Assembly (NCBI RefSeq): GCF_030936135.1
Contig: NC_082598.1
Coordinates: 15,194,687-15,258,686 of the forward strand
Source of the DNA: Gavia stellata
Taxonomy: Eukaryota > Chordata > Aves > Gaviiformes > Gaviidae
DNA: 64,000 nt
Reading direction: 5' to 3'
The translations under genes and the position numbers were made by a program. Under the pieces are notes generated by a model that saw only the letters and a list, made by a program, of their open reading frames with translations, ran no database searches and was not told the DNA's origin. Of this stretch, positions 30,201 to 38,400 are shown one piece after another; position 1 is the stretch's first letter; the number at the start of each line of letters is the position of its first letter.

Positions 30201-33200
30201 CGCATACATGCTACAACAGTAATACCCTACTCCTTAGAAAATTTTTCCTACCAGTTAACAGGTATCTTCCTGCTCCAGAACCTTGACTCATATGGTCAAA
30301 ACAAACGTGCATTTTAACTGCTCTAATTAATACAGATTTATTCAACCAAACCAGAAAACCACCTGATATTATGGTACGACTCAGCCATCCAATCAGGAAA
30401 AACTAAAACACCTGCTCTATGTTAGCAAGCAGACAGTCTCCTACTTGCAAGAGTTTTGCTGTTGCAGTACTGTGTTACATCTCAGGAGACAGAATATAGC
30501 TTACTCATGCAAGCAGCAGCTCTTTTTTATTCCTGCTTTTATACATTGCTTGAGTGCATTATAGCCCTACTTAAGTCACAATCATCTGCATTTACAGCAT
30601 ACGCATCACTCTCCATTTTGTGTGCAACTGGATTTTATCTAAGCAAGACAAGATGTTTTCCCTGTGCTATAGTTGCACCACCTACAAGTTCAGGGAGCTC
30701 AAAAACCCCCACACTTTGTTAGTAATGGCATGTATCAGCAGCTGCTATTTTATAGCAAGAATCTCCAAGAGTCCAGGAAGCTACAAAGATGAGAAACTGA
30801 ACTTAACAGACTGACTTAAGGGGTTAAATGAAAGGTAAGACTCCCAAATTTAAGATACAGTAAAATAGATTCAGGAAACCAGGTAATAAGAGCTGCCAAT
30901 TTAAATGCTGTTTATTTGATAACATTATTTCTGCTTGTAAAGTCATTTTTTTAACTTGTATGCCTTTCATATCAAAACCTCAAACTACCCCACTTCTGAA
31001 GAGATTTTAGGATAAGATTATATTGTTAGCTGTGACAAACGCAGAACGTAATACTAGATTCAACAAGAAGAGTGAGCTTATGTGGCTTACTTCAAACACT
31101 GAAACCAGAGCCATGTATGAAAGTGAGCAGTTGAAGTTCCAAGCTTCAAAGTAGGTTTAGACCCATGAAGACAATAAAATATGAATGAGGTATGAAACCT
31201 TACAAATATCACTAGTCCTTCTGACTCACAGTGCTTTTCTAGCACCATTCCAGGACTTTTTCTTGTTAAAGGAAGTCTCTAGCTCATGCTCAAAGATCAA
31301 GCATTAACCCTGAACACTATATTCATCACCACTGATTAGGTAATACTAGATAACTTCTGACTTAAAAGACAGGTGATCACTGCATTTTGATGACCTGGTT
31401 TTTCAATTAGAGCACAACCAACCCCTCAGAGAACTGTTCATGGAGGGATTACACGTGGACCTCCCAGTATTTCATCTGCTCTTTGCAAACTATTATACAG
31501 GATTCTATATTATTCAGAGAAGGCATAGCTCTCAACTAAGAGCGGACACATTTCCATGTCAGGTTACGAACAAACTGCAACGTTCTCCAACACAAAAGCC
31601 ATAGCACAGGCTTTGGTCAGTTTTTGCGTCACCTCTGCAATACATTCTGTACCTGTCCGCAGAGTGTCACCTGTCAATTATTAACAGCAGCAGACTCTCC
31701 TTGCCAGTAAGGTAAGTTTGCATACCGGCATGAATTACACCATAAAACTGAAGGATTTATGACTTCCATTCTCAGCTTCCCTTGAGAGTTCAATCATTCT
31801 AAATTTGAATTCCCACAATCCCACTCGCCTGTACTCAGACCGTGCCATGCGCTCTACGTTCTGGCTCATGCTGGGACTAACATTTGCACTGGGCAAATCT
31901 TCAGCGAGCTGATTCAGGAAGATAAAAGCAAACTGTTTTCTTCCAATTTAATCCCCAAAATACGGTCAGATGAGCACTAATGACAGTGTAAGGGAGCAGG
32001 TCACAATCCGTAACTTGGGCAAAAACTGTTACGTAAGCAGAGTGGCTTTTCTCTCTTCTCTCATCACACTGCGTGCCACTACAGTGCTTAATTGGGGCTT
32101 CTGGTTTCAGAAAATTGAACTTTTCTTGATACCAAGAGTAAAACACTATTACAACAACATTATACTGAGACATTTAAACCAGAGTGCAAGCTCATTTTTG
32201 GTTTTACGTGGATGAATTTAAACTGATATCAGACAAGAAATTTGCAAAGAATTAAGTTATTAGTAGTATTTCTGTATTATGGCATGACAATGAAGAAATG
32301 TCTGAATGTAGTGGGGGCGATGAGACAAATCGGGAAAATAACTCATGAAGATTCAGTTTACGAAGGTGATTTACAGAAGCAGCCATAAACAAATCCATTG
32401 TTGTGAAGACCTAAAAATTCCAGAGGTGTGACCTGCCCCCCTGCAGCCTCCCCCACTGCAGGCCAAATCTGCAGTAAGAGAGGAAAGTAAATCTAGGGGA
32501 GAATTTGATTTTCTAAAAACCAAGCATTTACTTTGAAGAAAAGTATTTTTTGAAAACCAGTAGCAAGACAATAGCCTAGACCAATAACGCTGCTTCCATA
32601 CTTCTCAAGAGGATGCCACCTTTGAAAAGAAATCATTTAACTAACTCGCTTAACATTTCTCTAGTTACCATAAGAGAAGAAAAAATCCCCAAACCTCCAC
32701 ACCACTGAAAACATTAACTGGGGCATTCCAATATTTAATCGATGGGAAAAGTTCCCCGTTACCAGCCAGGGCTGAGAACTCAACATGCAGACAACTTGCC
32801 ACAGAGTCAAGCAACTGACAACTGTTTTGATTCCTGGATTGCAGGGGCAGGGGGGTGGTGGGGGTGGGGAAAAAGCTACCGACTAATGCATTTAAAGATA
32901 GGTGTTTGCATGCTTCTCTTACAATCTAAAGGCCCAACAGAGCAAATAGGGAAGAGTTCATTTATTAGGCAAACACAACACTCAACTTCATAATAGTGAT
33001 ACTTAAGAAGATAAACAGGGCCAACCAGAATATACCAGTCTCTCGTCTGTAAATCCTCTGCAAAGAGAGGGAGAGAACTGCACATTTCACTGAGATTTTC
33101 TACAGTCGCTGCCCATGGTTTTATGCCTGAGTCATGCACCCTGCTTATTCCCCTGCTGCTGATCACAGATCTGTGACCTCAACTGAAATTATTAAGTGTG

Positions 33201-33731
33201 AATGAAGCCCAGGCTATTAAAGGAGAGGAGCTGGTTAACAAAATGAAACTTAGCAAAAGCTCTATACTACGAAACAAAATAAATTAGGATACATTACATC
33301 AATGTTTCTGATGACGACACATTTTCCATTGGTATAAAGGAAATTGTTGCCCTTAGGATCACCGCCGATAATTTTGGAAACGCCTCGTTCAACCTGCGGG
33401 AGGCTGGCGAACACTTTTTCTACGGGAAAAAGGAGAAGGGGGGGGGGGGGGGGGGAGACGTTTTATTTCTCCCCGTTAGCGGACGCCAGCCGAGCAGCCC
33501 AACGCCCCGCCGGCAGGCGCGGTCACTTGTTGCTGTCAGCGGGCTGCGAGGAACCGCCGGCTCCGCGCCCGCCTCTAGAGCGACGGACGGCCGCCCGGCG
33601 GCCCCCCAGCCAGCGGGGATCCCCGCCGCCGTCACCACCACCACCACCCGGTCCCCCTCCCCCGGCCGGGACCTCGCCGCTCCGGGCCCCCCACTCCGCC
33701 TCGCCGCGGGCTTACTGATCTCGTACGGCAT
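15177..33731 (-). CDS. WDR1: WDR1 (actin-interacting protein 1), complete 15-exon coding region
   Basis: WDR1/AIP1 binds actin filaments and speeds cofilin-driven filament disassembly in the cytoplasm. The family folds as two seven-bladed WD40 propellers. Fifteen coding exons join without a frame break into 607 codons, close to the roughly 606-609 residues usual for vertebrate WDR1. The start is the ATG at 33731 (MPYEIKK...). The stop is the TGA at 15177-15179, after ...KEWSISYN. Recognisable family stretches include [16 protein letters not shown] (exon 5), [20 protein letters not shown] (exon 7), [17 protein letters not shown] (exon 8), [20 protein letters not shown] (exon 10) and [17 protein letters not shown] (exon 14). 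Thirteen introns are GT-AG and intron 9 is AT-AC. No nonsense or frameshift change was seen, so the gene looks functional. In other vertebrates as I recall, SLC2A9 lies downstream and ZNF518B upstream; neither is visible here. Confidence 0.97.
15582..15726 (-). CDS. WDR1: WDR1 coding exon 14
   Basis: Residues 524-571 plus one base ([20 protein letters not shown] ... [11 protein letters not shown]). The acceptor is AAATAG and the donor CCAG|GTATG. Confidence 0.96.
15727..16862 (-). other. WDR1: WDR1 intron 13
   Basis: A 1.1 kb intron with nothing recognisable. Intron 14 (15287-15581) is 295 bases and also featureless. Confidence 0.8.
16863..17036 (-). CDS. WDR1: WDR1 coding exon 13
   Basis: Residues 466-523 ([20 protein letters not shown] ... 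[12 protein letters not shown]). Exactly 58 codons, with the [13 protein letters not shown] strand. The acceptor is TTGCAG and the donor GCG|GTAAGA. Confidence 0.96.
17037..17503 (-). other. WDR1: WDR1 intron 12
   Basis: A 0.47 kb intron with nothing recognisable. Confidence 0.8.
17504..17614 (-). CDS. WDR1: WDR1 coding exon 12
   Basis: Residues 429-465 ([20 protein letters not shown] ... [12 protein letters not shown]). Exactly 37 codons, phase 0 on both sides. The donor is GCG|GTAAGG. Confidence 0.96.
17615..18606 (-). other. WDR1: WDR1 intron 11
   Basis: A 0.99 kb intron. It contains a G-rich patch (near 18257-18272) and a T/A run near 17760-17785, with no gene-like content. Confidence 0.8.
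18607..18694 (-). CDS. WDR1: WDR1 coding exon 11
   Basis: Residues 399-428 ([20 protein letters not shown]...VLCIGQ). The acceptor is CCTCCAG and the donor CAA|GTAAGT. Confidence 0.96.
18695..19262 (-). other. WDR1: WDR1 intron 10
   Basis: A 0.57 kb intron with no recognisable feature. Confidence 0.8.
19263..19419 (-). CDS. WDR1: WDR1 coding exon 10 (starts after a U12 AC acceptor)
   Basis: Residues 347-398 and two bases of codon 399 ([20 protein letters not shown] ... YTNLSKRDY). The upstream intron ends in ...TTATGCAC rather than AG. The donor is TACAG|GTTAGT. Confidence 0.95.
19420..20696 (-). other. WDR1: WDR1 intron 9: U12-type (minor spliceosome) AT-AC intron
   Basis: The intron opens with ATATCCTTT, an exact match to the U12 AT-AC donor consensus (complement of 20688-20696). 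It closes with GCAC. A TTCCTTAAT element (complement of 19432-19440) matches the U12 branch-site consensus, with its branch adenosine about 13 nt before the acceptor, inside the usual U12 range. No AG acceptor or GT donor nearby would keep the reading frame. A minus-strand CR1 fragment lies inside the intron. Confidence 0.93.
19497..19720 (-). mobile_element. CR1 LINE 3' fragment inside WDR1 intron 9
   Basis: The plus strand reads as a reversed CR1 3' end. GAAGGGACCTCTTGAGATTG and TAGTCCAACCCACTGCTC are followed by the diverged segment ending CTCCCTGGGCAACCTGTACC. No tail repeat is preserved, and divergence suggests an old insertion. The far boundary is approximate. Confidence 0.75.
20697..20784 (-). 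CDS. WDR1: WDR1 coding exon 9 (ends at a U12 AT-AC donor)
   Basis: Residues 318-346 plus one base ([20 protein letters not shown]...NDGHI). There is no usable GT donor. The exon runs ...CATATTA and is followed directly by ATATCCTTT. Joining its last A to the first two bases of exon 10 (AT) gives Asn, producing the expected H-I-N-Y-W-D. Confidence 0.95.
20785..21633 (-). other. WDR1: WDR1 intron 8
   Basis: A 0.85 kb intron with no recognisable feature. Confidence 0.8.
21634..21867 (-). CDS. WDR1: WDR1 coding exon 8
   Basis: Residues 240-317 ([20 protein letters not shown] ... [12 protein letters not shown]), the largest exon at 78 codons. It spans the end of the first propeller and the hinge into the second. 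The acceptor is TTTACAG and the donor AAG|GTAGGT. Confidence 0.97.
21987..22067 (-). CDS. WDR1: WDR1 coding exon 7
   Basis: Residues 213-239 ([20 protein letters not shown]...GGIYA). Exactly 27 codons, phase 0 on both sides. The acceptor is CTTAAG and the donor GCT|GTAAGT. Confidence 0.96.
22068..22808 (-). other. WDR1: WDR1 intron 6
   Basis: A 0.74 kb intron. The next intron toward the 3' end, intron 7 (21868-21986), is only 119 bases. Nothing else is seen. Confidence 0.8.
22809..22886 (-). CDS. WDR1: WDR1 coding exon 6
   Basis: Residues 187-212 ([18 protein letters not shown]...ASADGQ), a classical WD40 strand pattern. Exactly 26 codons, phase 0 on both sides. The acceptor is CCTACAG and the donor CAG|GTAAAA. 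Confidence 0.96.
22887..24737 (-). other. WDR1: WDR1 intron 5
   Basis: A 1.85 kb intron with no recognisable feature beyond short A/T runs. Confidence 0.8.
24738..24918 (-). CDS. WDR1: WDR1 coding exon 5
   Basis: Residues 126-186 ([16 protein letters not shown] ... [13 protein letters not shown]). The exon includes the conserved [20 protein letters not shown] blade. The acceptor is AACTAG and the donor AGT|GTGAGT. Confidence 0.96.
24919..26336 (-). other. WDR1: WDR1 intron 4
   Basis: A 1.4 kb intron with no recognisable feature. Confidence 0.8.
26337..26484 (-). CDS. WDR1: WDR1 coding exon 4
   Basis: Residues 77-125 and two bases of codon 126 ([20 protein letters not shown] ... VVGEGREK). 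It contains a WD-type LRIWDT strand. The donor is GAAAA|GTGAGT. Confidence 0.95.
26485..29470 (-). other. WDR1: WDR1 intron 3
   Basis: A 3.0 kb AT-rich intron. Short open frames on both strands have no recognisable similarity. Nothing further is supported. Confidence 0.8.
29471..29561 (-). CDS. WDR1: WDR1 coding exon 3
   Basis: Residues 47-76 plus one base ([20 protein letters not shown]...FYIASG). The donor is GGAG|GTAAAG. The split codon becomes Asp on joining to exon 4 (G+AT). Confidence 0.95.
29562..33297 (-). other. WDR1: WDR1 intron 2
   Basis: A 3.7 kb intron, AT-rich. I see no exon, repeat family or RNA gene that I can support. A G-rich patch near 32840-32870 is the only clear compositional feature. 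Confidence 0.8.
33298..33419 (-). CDS. WDR1: WDR1 coding exon 2
   Basis: Residues 6-46, from [14 protein letters not shown] to VVIRNID. The acceptor CCCGTAG lies at the end of a pyrimidine tract that contains an 18-base C run. The donor is GAT|GTAATG. Confidence 0.95.
33420..33715 (-). other. WDR1: WDR1 intron 1 with an 18-base C run before the acceptor
   Basis: A short GC-rich intron of 296 bases. On the gene strand an 18-base C run (complement of 33438-33455) forms most of the polypyrimidine tract, ending about 18 bases before exon 2. No other feature was seen. Confidence 0.85.
33716..33731 (-). CDS. WDR1: WDR1 coding exon 1
   Basis: This exon encodes residues 1-5 (MPYEI) plus the first base of codon 6. 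The donor reads A|GTAAG. The ATG sits inside a CpG island, and the 5'UTR continues to higher coordinates. Joining to exon 2 restores I-K-K-V-F, as expected for the family. Confidence 0.95.
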
Positions 33732-33913
33732 CTTCGCCCACTTGTTACTGCGGCGGGCGGTGGCGCTGAGAAAGGCGGCGAGCGCAGCCCCGCGCAGCGC
33801 AGGCGGACCGGCCTCTCGCTCTCGCGCTCTCCCGCCGCCGCCTCAGCCCCGCGGCGCCCAGCGGCACGAACCAGGAAGCGCCCGCGCGGCCCGCCGCTCT
33901 CCCCTGCCTTTGA

Positions 33914-33923
33914 CCATATATAG
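33914..33923 (-). promoter_or_regulatory. TATA/CArG-like core element upstream of WDR1
   Basis: The minus strand reads CTATATATGG, one base from the SRF-binding CArG consensus CC(A/T)6GG and also a TATA-like sequence. It is the only AT-rich block in this part of the CpG island and lies about 185 bases before the ATG. WDR1 is described as an SRF target in mammals. Use of this site as a CArG box, a TATA box or both is inference. Confidence 0.5.
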
Positions 33924-34624
33924 TCAACTCTGCTCGCGCCACGCCGCTCCCCGCCAGCCCGCGCCCCGCTCCCTCCCCCGGAAATGCCGTCGGCTCGGAC
34001 GGGCCCGGCGGGGGCTGCGCTGAGGCGGCTGCAGGAGCCGGCCCCGCCCCGGCAGGGAGCTGTTCGCAGGCCGCGGCGGACGGGCGGGGCAGCCGCGGCG
34101 GTGGCCACACGGCGGCTCTGCCCGGCCTCGGGGGGGGCGCCGCCGGGCGGGCTGCGCCTGCGCGGGCCCCGCCTGCCCGGGCCCCCTCCCCAGCTGTGCG
34201 TCTCCTGGGCGCATGCGCTGGGGTGACGCATGCGCGGGAGCGGCGGTGAAGCCGCGCTGAAGCTGCGCTGGCTGAGGTCGGGGCGGGACTGTGAGGGCGG
34301 TTGCCGGTGTTGTTATGGGAGCAGCGAGGCCAGTGAGGTAGTGGAGCTGTGAGGCGAGCAAATCCGCACTAATCCCAAGGGAAGGGGGGTGCGCGGAGAG
34401 AAAGAGGCCTAGGGATGCTGAGGGAGCGGGAGCTGTGCTTGTGTGGGGAAAGAGGCCGGGGGGAGCACCCCCACTTGCGCGGTCGTCCCTTTCCCACCCT
34501 CTTGTTTTCGCGTGGTGAGCGGCTGCGGGGCAGCTCCTGCTCTCTTCACCCGGCGGAAACAGCCTGTGACTCCCACAGCATCACTAAACGAGGCTGGTGT
34601 GGGGAATTTGTCCCGGTGACAGCT

Positions 34625-34646
34625 GGGGGGGGGGGGGGGGGGGGGG
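34625..34646 (+). repeat. 22-base poly-G tract
   Basis: An uninterrupted run of 22 G just outside the CpG island, able to form G-quadruplexes. Its length is likely polymorphic or uncertain in the assembly. It accounts for the glycine run in the open frame at 34415-34717, which I do not call a gene. Confidence 0.9.
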
Positions 34647-35434
34647 CGCCGCGTGTGTGCCTTAAGTTATTGAGAGGACAGGCCTTTAGCTTTGCTTGGA
34701 AAACACCATATTTATAAGTAGGGATTGAGTCCGCTGTAGTAACCTCTTGCAACAGAGGCTATGCAGGTCTTCTGGTCCTTGATTTCCTCCTTTTATAGAG
34801 ATGTTGGGAAGGCACTTCTGTCTGCAGTCAGTATTTCCCTGAAGATCAGTCTTAACCTCATCCCTTAAACATTTATGATTATGTTATAATTATTAATGTC
34901 TGGGGCATATTCCCATGGTTTTATGCCGTTCAACTTAAGATATTGCTGAGATGCTTTACAAACTGCAAGTTTATCTCAAGAGTTGTCCCCTGAGGACAAG
35001 TTGGATGTCCGCTTAAATTAACATGGACAGCAAGCTGTAAGGAGAACTACATACTAGCCTTCACATCTCCTATATAACTTTGGATAAATGATATTTTTCT
35101 CTCCTAATGCTACTAATATATATCATGAGTATACCATCAGTTCTGCATGATACAGCAAGGCAAAGCATTTATATCTAAGTGGCAGAAACTCCTGAAATGG
35201 GTACTGGATTATGCATTTGTTCCTTTAACTTGCCTCATTCATAAAGTGAGTTAGTTTTTTCATATCAAACAGGGAAAAAAGCATCAGGATAGATGGGTAT
35301 GACAGGACTGCCTTGCACAGCATGTGAATATAGTATATAGTAATAGCAATGCTCTTGGTATGTTCTTTGCCAATTGACCTGTGAAACAAGCATGGGAAGC
35401 CCTGTGGGGTTCTCCTTTGGGGGTTGGGAGAAAT

Positions 35435-35453
35435 GGGGGGGGGGGGGGTGGGG
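35435..35453 (+). repeat. Poly-G tract (14 G, T, 4 G)
   Basis: A long G run with one interruption. It has the same quadruplex potential and the same caution about length. Confidence 0.9.
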
Positions 35454-38400
35454 AAGAGAAATAAAGCTTTAGAGTCTCAAATGCAGAAAGAATCAGCATT
35501 GCAGTACAGGGGTATAGAGGCTTTCATGCAGACAGGTGTAAGGCATTTCAGGATGAAAGGATGCTGAAATTTCCCAAGAACCTGTCTTGAGTTGGCTTAT
35601 GTAGCCACTCTGCTTAAGGAATGTGGAAGGCAGCACACAACTATGCTGGGATTACTGTAAGAGGTTTCTGTACTTTTCACTTCTGCACTAAACAGATTTG
35701 GGTTTTTCCCTTGTCCAGTGTGTGGCTTGATAGACATTTTCCTTGAATGATTGCCACATGCCCAGTAAAAAGCAAATTAATAATAAAACAGATTTTTTTT
35801 TTCACCTGTTTGGATTTTTCAGAAATAAATGAATCTGTATGTATTTATTATGTCAATATTTCATGCTGAAGACAAAATAAAGATTCTACATTTGCCCTAA
35901 GATGTTTTTGTGCACCAAAGCTGTATTATCTTTTATGTACATTAATAAAATCTTACGTGCCCAGAATCATGTTTACATTTTTTCAACTACATTAGTTCAT
36001 AGAAGATATTTTCTCTCCCTGCAAGGGTTACCTTTGTAGTTTCTTAAAGCACTGACCTCTGCTCACATCCTAAGACTTTTAGTATAAATTTGATAATGAC
36101 TTGAAATGATGTAGCTAATGTATTATAGATATCTCATTCATTAACTTCTCATAAATATCCAAGTAATGGCCTAGGCTTAGAAGTAGCAAGTATCCCTGCG
36201 GAGACACTAGTGAAAAATGTGGAGTCAGAGTTCAGAAGCGATTTTTCTTATTTTTTTAGGTGCCTCAAGTATTTAAAATGCTAGAAATTCAAATCCTGAA
36301 GTAGACTGGTAAGGCTCAGCACGGTGCTCCTGGAGCTTCCATTTTTCAGATCGTAGTGGGGGATGGAATTGATGAATTGTTACTTTTCCCTACTTGACTT
36401 AGTTTTTATTAACTTGGTTAGCAAGTCTTAGCAATTATCTCATGTTTCCACAACCATCCTTGCACTTTGGCAGAGTTTTGGGGTTTTTTTTGAATGAAGA
36501 GTTCCAGCCAACTCAAGCTGCAAGTGTTCAGCCTCTTGGGGAATCACAGCCAACTCATATTTGGTGGCAGATTTATTTGTAATAGTTGAAGAAGTTACTG
36601 CTCCCAGCTGTCGTGTGGCTTTTCTCTTGAATGACTATGTGGGGATCTGCCAATGTCAGTTTACATCAGCATATCTGTGGAGAGGGTAGTCTTTGGCAGA
36701 GGGTGGGCAGCAAGTGCTAACTGCTTCATTCCGCCATATTAAATCTGCCAGAAAAGTCTGCCACGCCTGGGCTGATGCTTGGTACAAATTAAGACATTTC
36801 TGAGTATTTTGGAAAGCCAAGTTTCACCACGTCTTTTTCAAGAGTGTGAATGTGCCACCTGCTAGAGTATGTGCTTCATCTTTATAGCATTAATTACGTA
36901 GCGAAGACATGGACACTATATTAGGTTGCTTTAGAGAATGCCCAAATGTTATTATTTTCTTAGTTGATCACAGACACATAGAGTGGCTTGTAAAATATGT
37001 AATGATCAATTTCTATTCCAGAAGGTTCATAACCTGCAGTCTCAGTTCTCCAGGCATGTAGATGTTTACCATTAGGCATGTGATATCAAAGATGTTGTTC
37101 ACATACTTAGAGTTGAATACTGACATTATGCTTAAGGCTCTGGGCCAGCATTAAGATAACAATATGCATAAATGACAACATTGTGTGAGGAAGGTGTGTG
37201 GACTTAAGGCTGGACTTCAGACCATTAGCTACGGAAGTAATGAAAAATCAAAGATTATGGTGTTGCATTGCTCAGCACATGGAATTTCTAAAATTAATTG
37301 CAACTTTTCACAGTTATTTAGCTTTATTTACCGTTCTCCTTAGCTCACTGACAAATATGACTTGAATACTAATGAAAAAACGCCCCTTAAATTTGCAAGT
37401 CAGCAGTATAGCCCCAGGCACATGTTAACAAGTCCTTAGAAAGTATTTCACAGTCTTTTCATATTTCCACATCACTTAGCATAGCATTGCATTTATACAC
37501 AAGTTTTGTCTGATGCTGAGTAGCCATCAGCTTTTCTAAAAGGAATGTTAAATAAAACACTTCTTTGTGCTGTGTTTTTTTTTCCAGACTGCAGCTGGTG
37601 TATCTCCATGTGTTGAGGTCTAAATGGTGAAAACTGCTCCCAAACAGTTAAACAGAAATGAAACAAGAATTTTGAAATGAGAATTCATGTTACACATCAT
37701 ATCTGCTGCAATTATGACAAGACTTCAGAAAGCCAGATGTCAATATGTAGGTGCTTTAGATATCATATATTATTAATAAAATATTTATTACAGATACCAA
37801 TAAGATAAATACTCTGGTTTGTGCCCTAAGAAATACTGAATTTTGATTCCTGTCAGCCTCCTGTGGGGTCAGTGTCAGAATGCTGATCGTCAAATCATTG
37901 AAAAAAGATAGACCGTGATGAATATTTTCTGACCCTGATACACTGAAATACACTGAAAGCTAAAAAAATACTACAGTTTGAGTTAACACTTTCATAGAAA
38001 TACTATAGCAACATGATCATGCAATATATAAAAATGTAAACATGCTAAGAATTAGGGTGAAATTTTGGTTTCACTGACCTTTGTATGGTCAGAATTTGTT
38101 CCAGACGATGAAGATCAAGTTCCCTGTAGTTTAAGAGAATTTCATTCCGGGTTGCTGCAGTCCTGCACTTGTGCTTTCTGCAGGTCACACCTTATTCCCC
38201 CGTCCCTTGTTCAGGTACTGGCACTCGTGTGTTCCCATTCCTAGCTCGGAGACCTGAACTGGGCCAAACCAAATGAAATTTTTGCCAGGTTGGTTTTCAA
38301 TAAAGTTAACATCCCGTAACAGTCCCTGTTTCACGGGACTGTTAAATGAGCTCAGGGCTTGGTGCAAAGGGTCAGGAATGTGTGAGAGGAAGGTTGCAAA

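Larger units (their letters stand above)
33460..34560. promoter_or_regulatory. CpG island covering the WDR1 promoter, first exon and intron 1
   Basis: This stretch is strongly GC-rich with frequent CG dinucleotides and GC boxes (GGGCGG and its complement), in sharp contrast to the AT-rich flanks. It contains the WDR1 start codon and extends about 0.8 kb upstream. Such islands usually mark broadly expressed promoters. Several long open frames here (for example 33632-34231) come from the lack of AT-rich stop codons and are not called as genes. Confidence 0.85.

Noticed and set aside
33632-34361. Long overlapping open frames (up to 199 codons) in the WDR1 promoter region
   Set aside because: They lie in a CpG island where stop codons are rare, overlap each other in several frames, are Ala/Arg/Pro/Gly-rich and have no recognisable domain.
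34415-34717. 100-codon plus-strand frame that might be a gene divergent from WDR1
   Set aside because: It contains a glycine run created by the 22-base G tract and has no family resemblance. There is no supporting splice or polyadenylation evidence.
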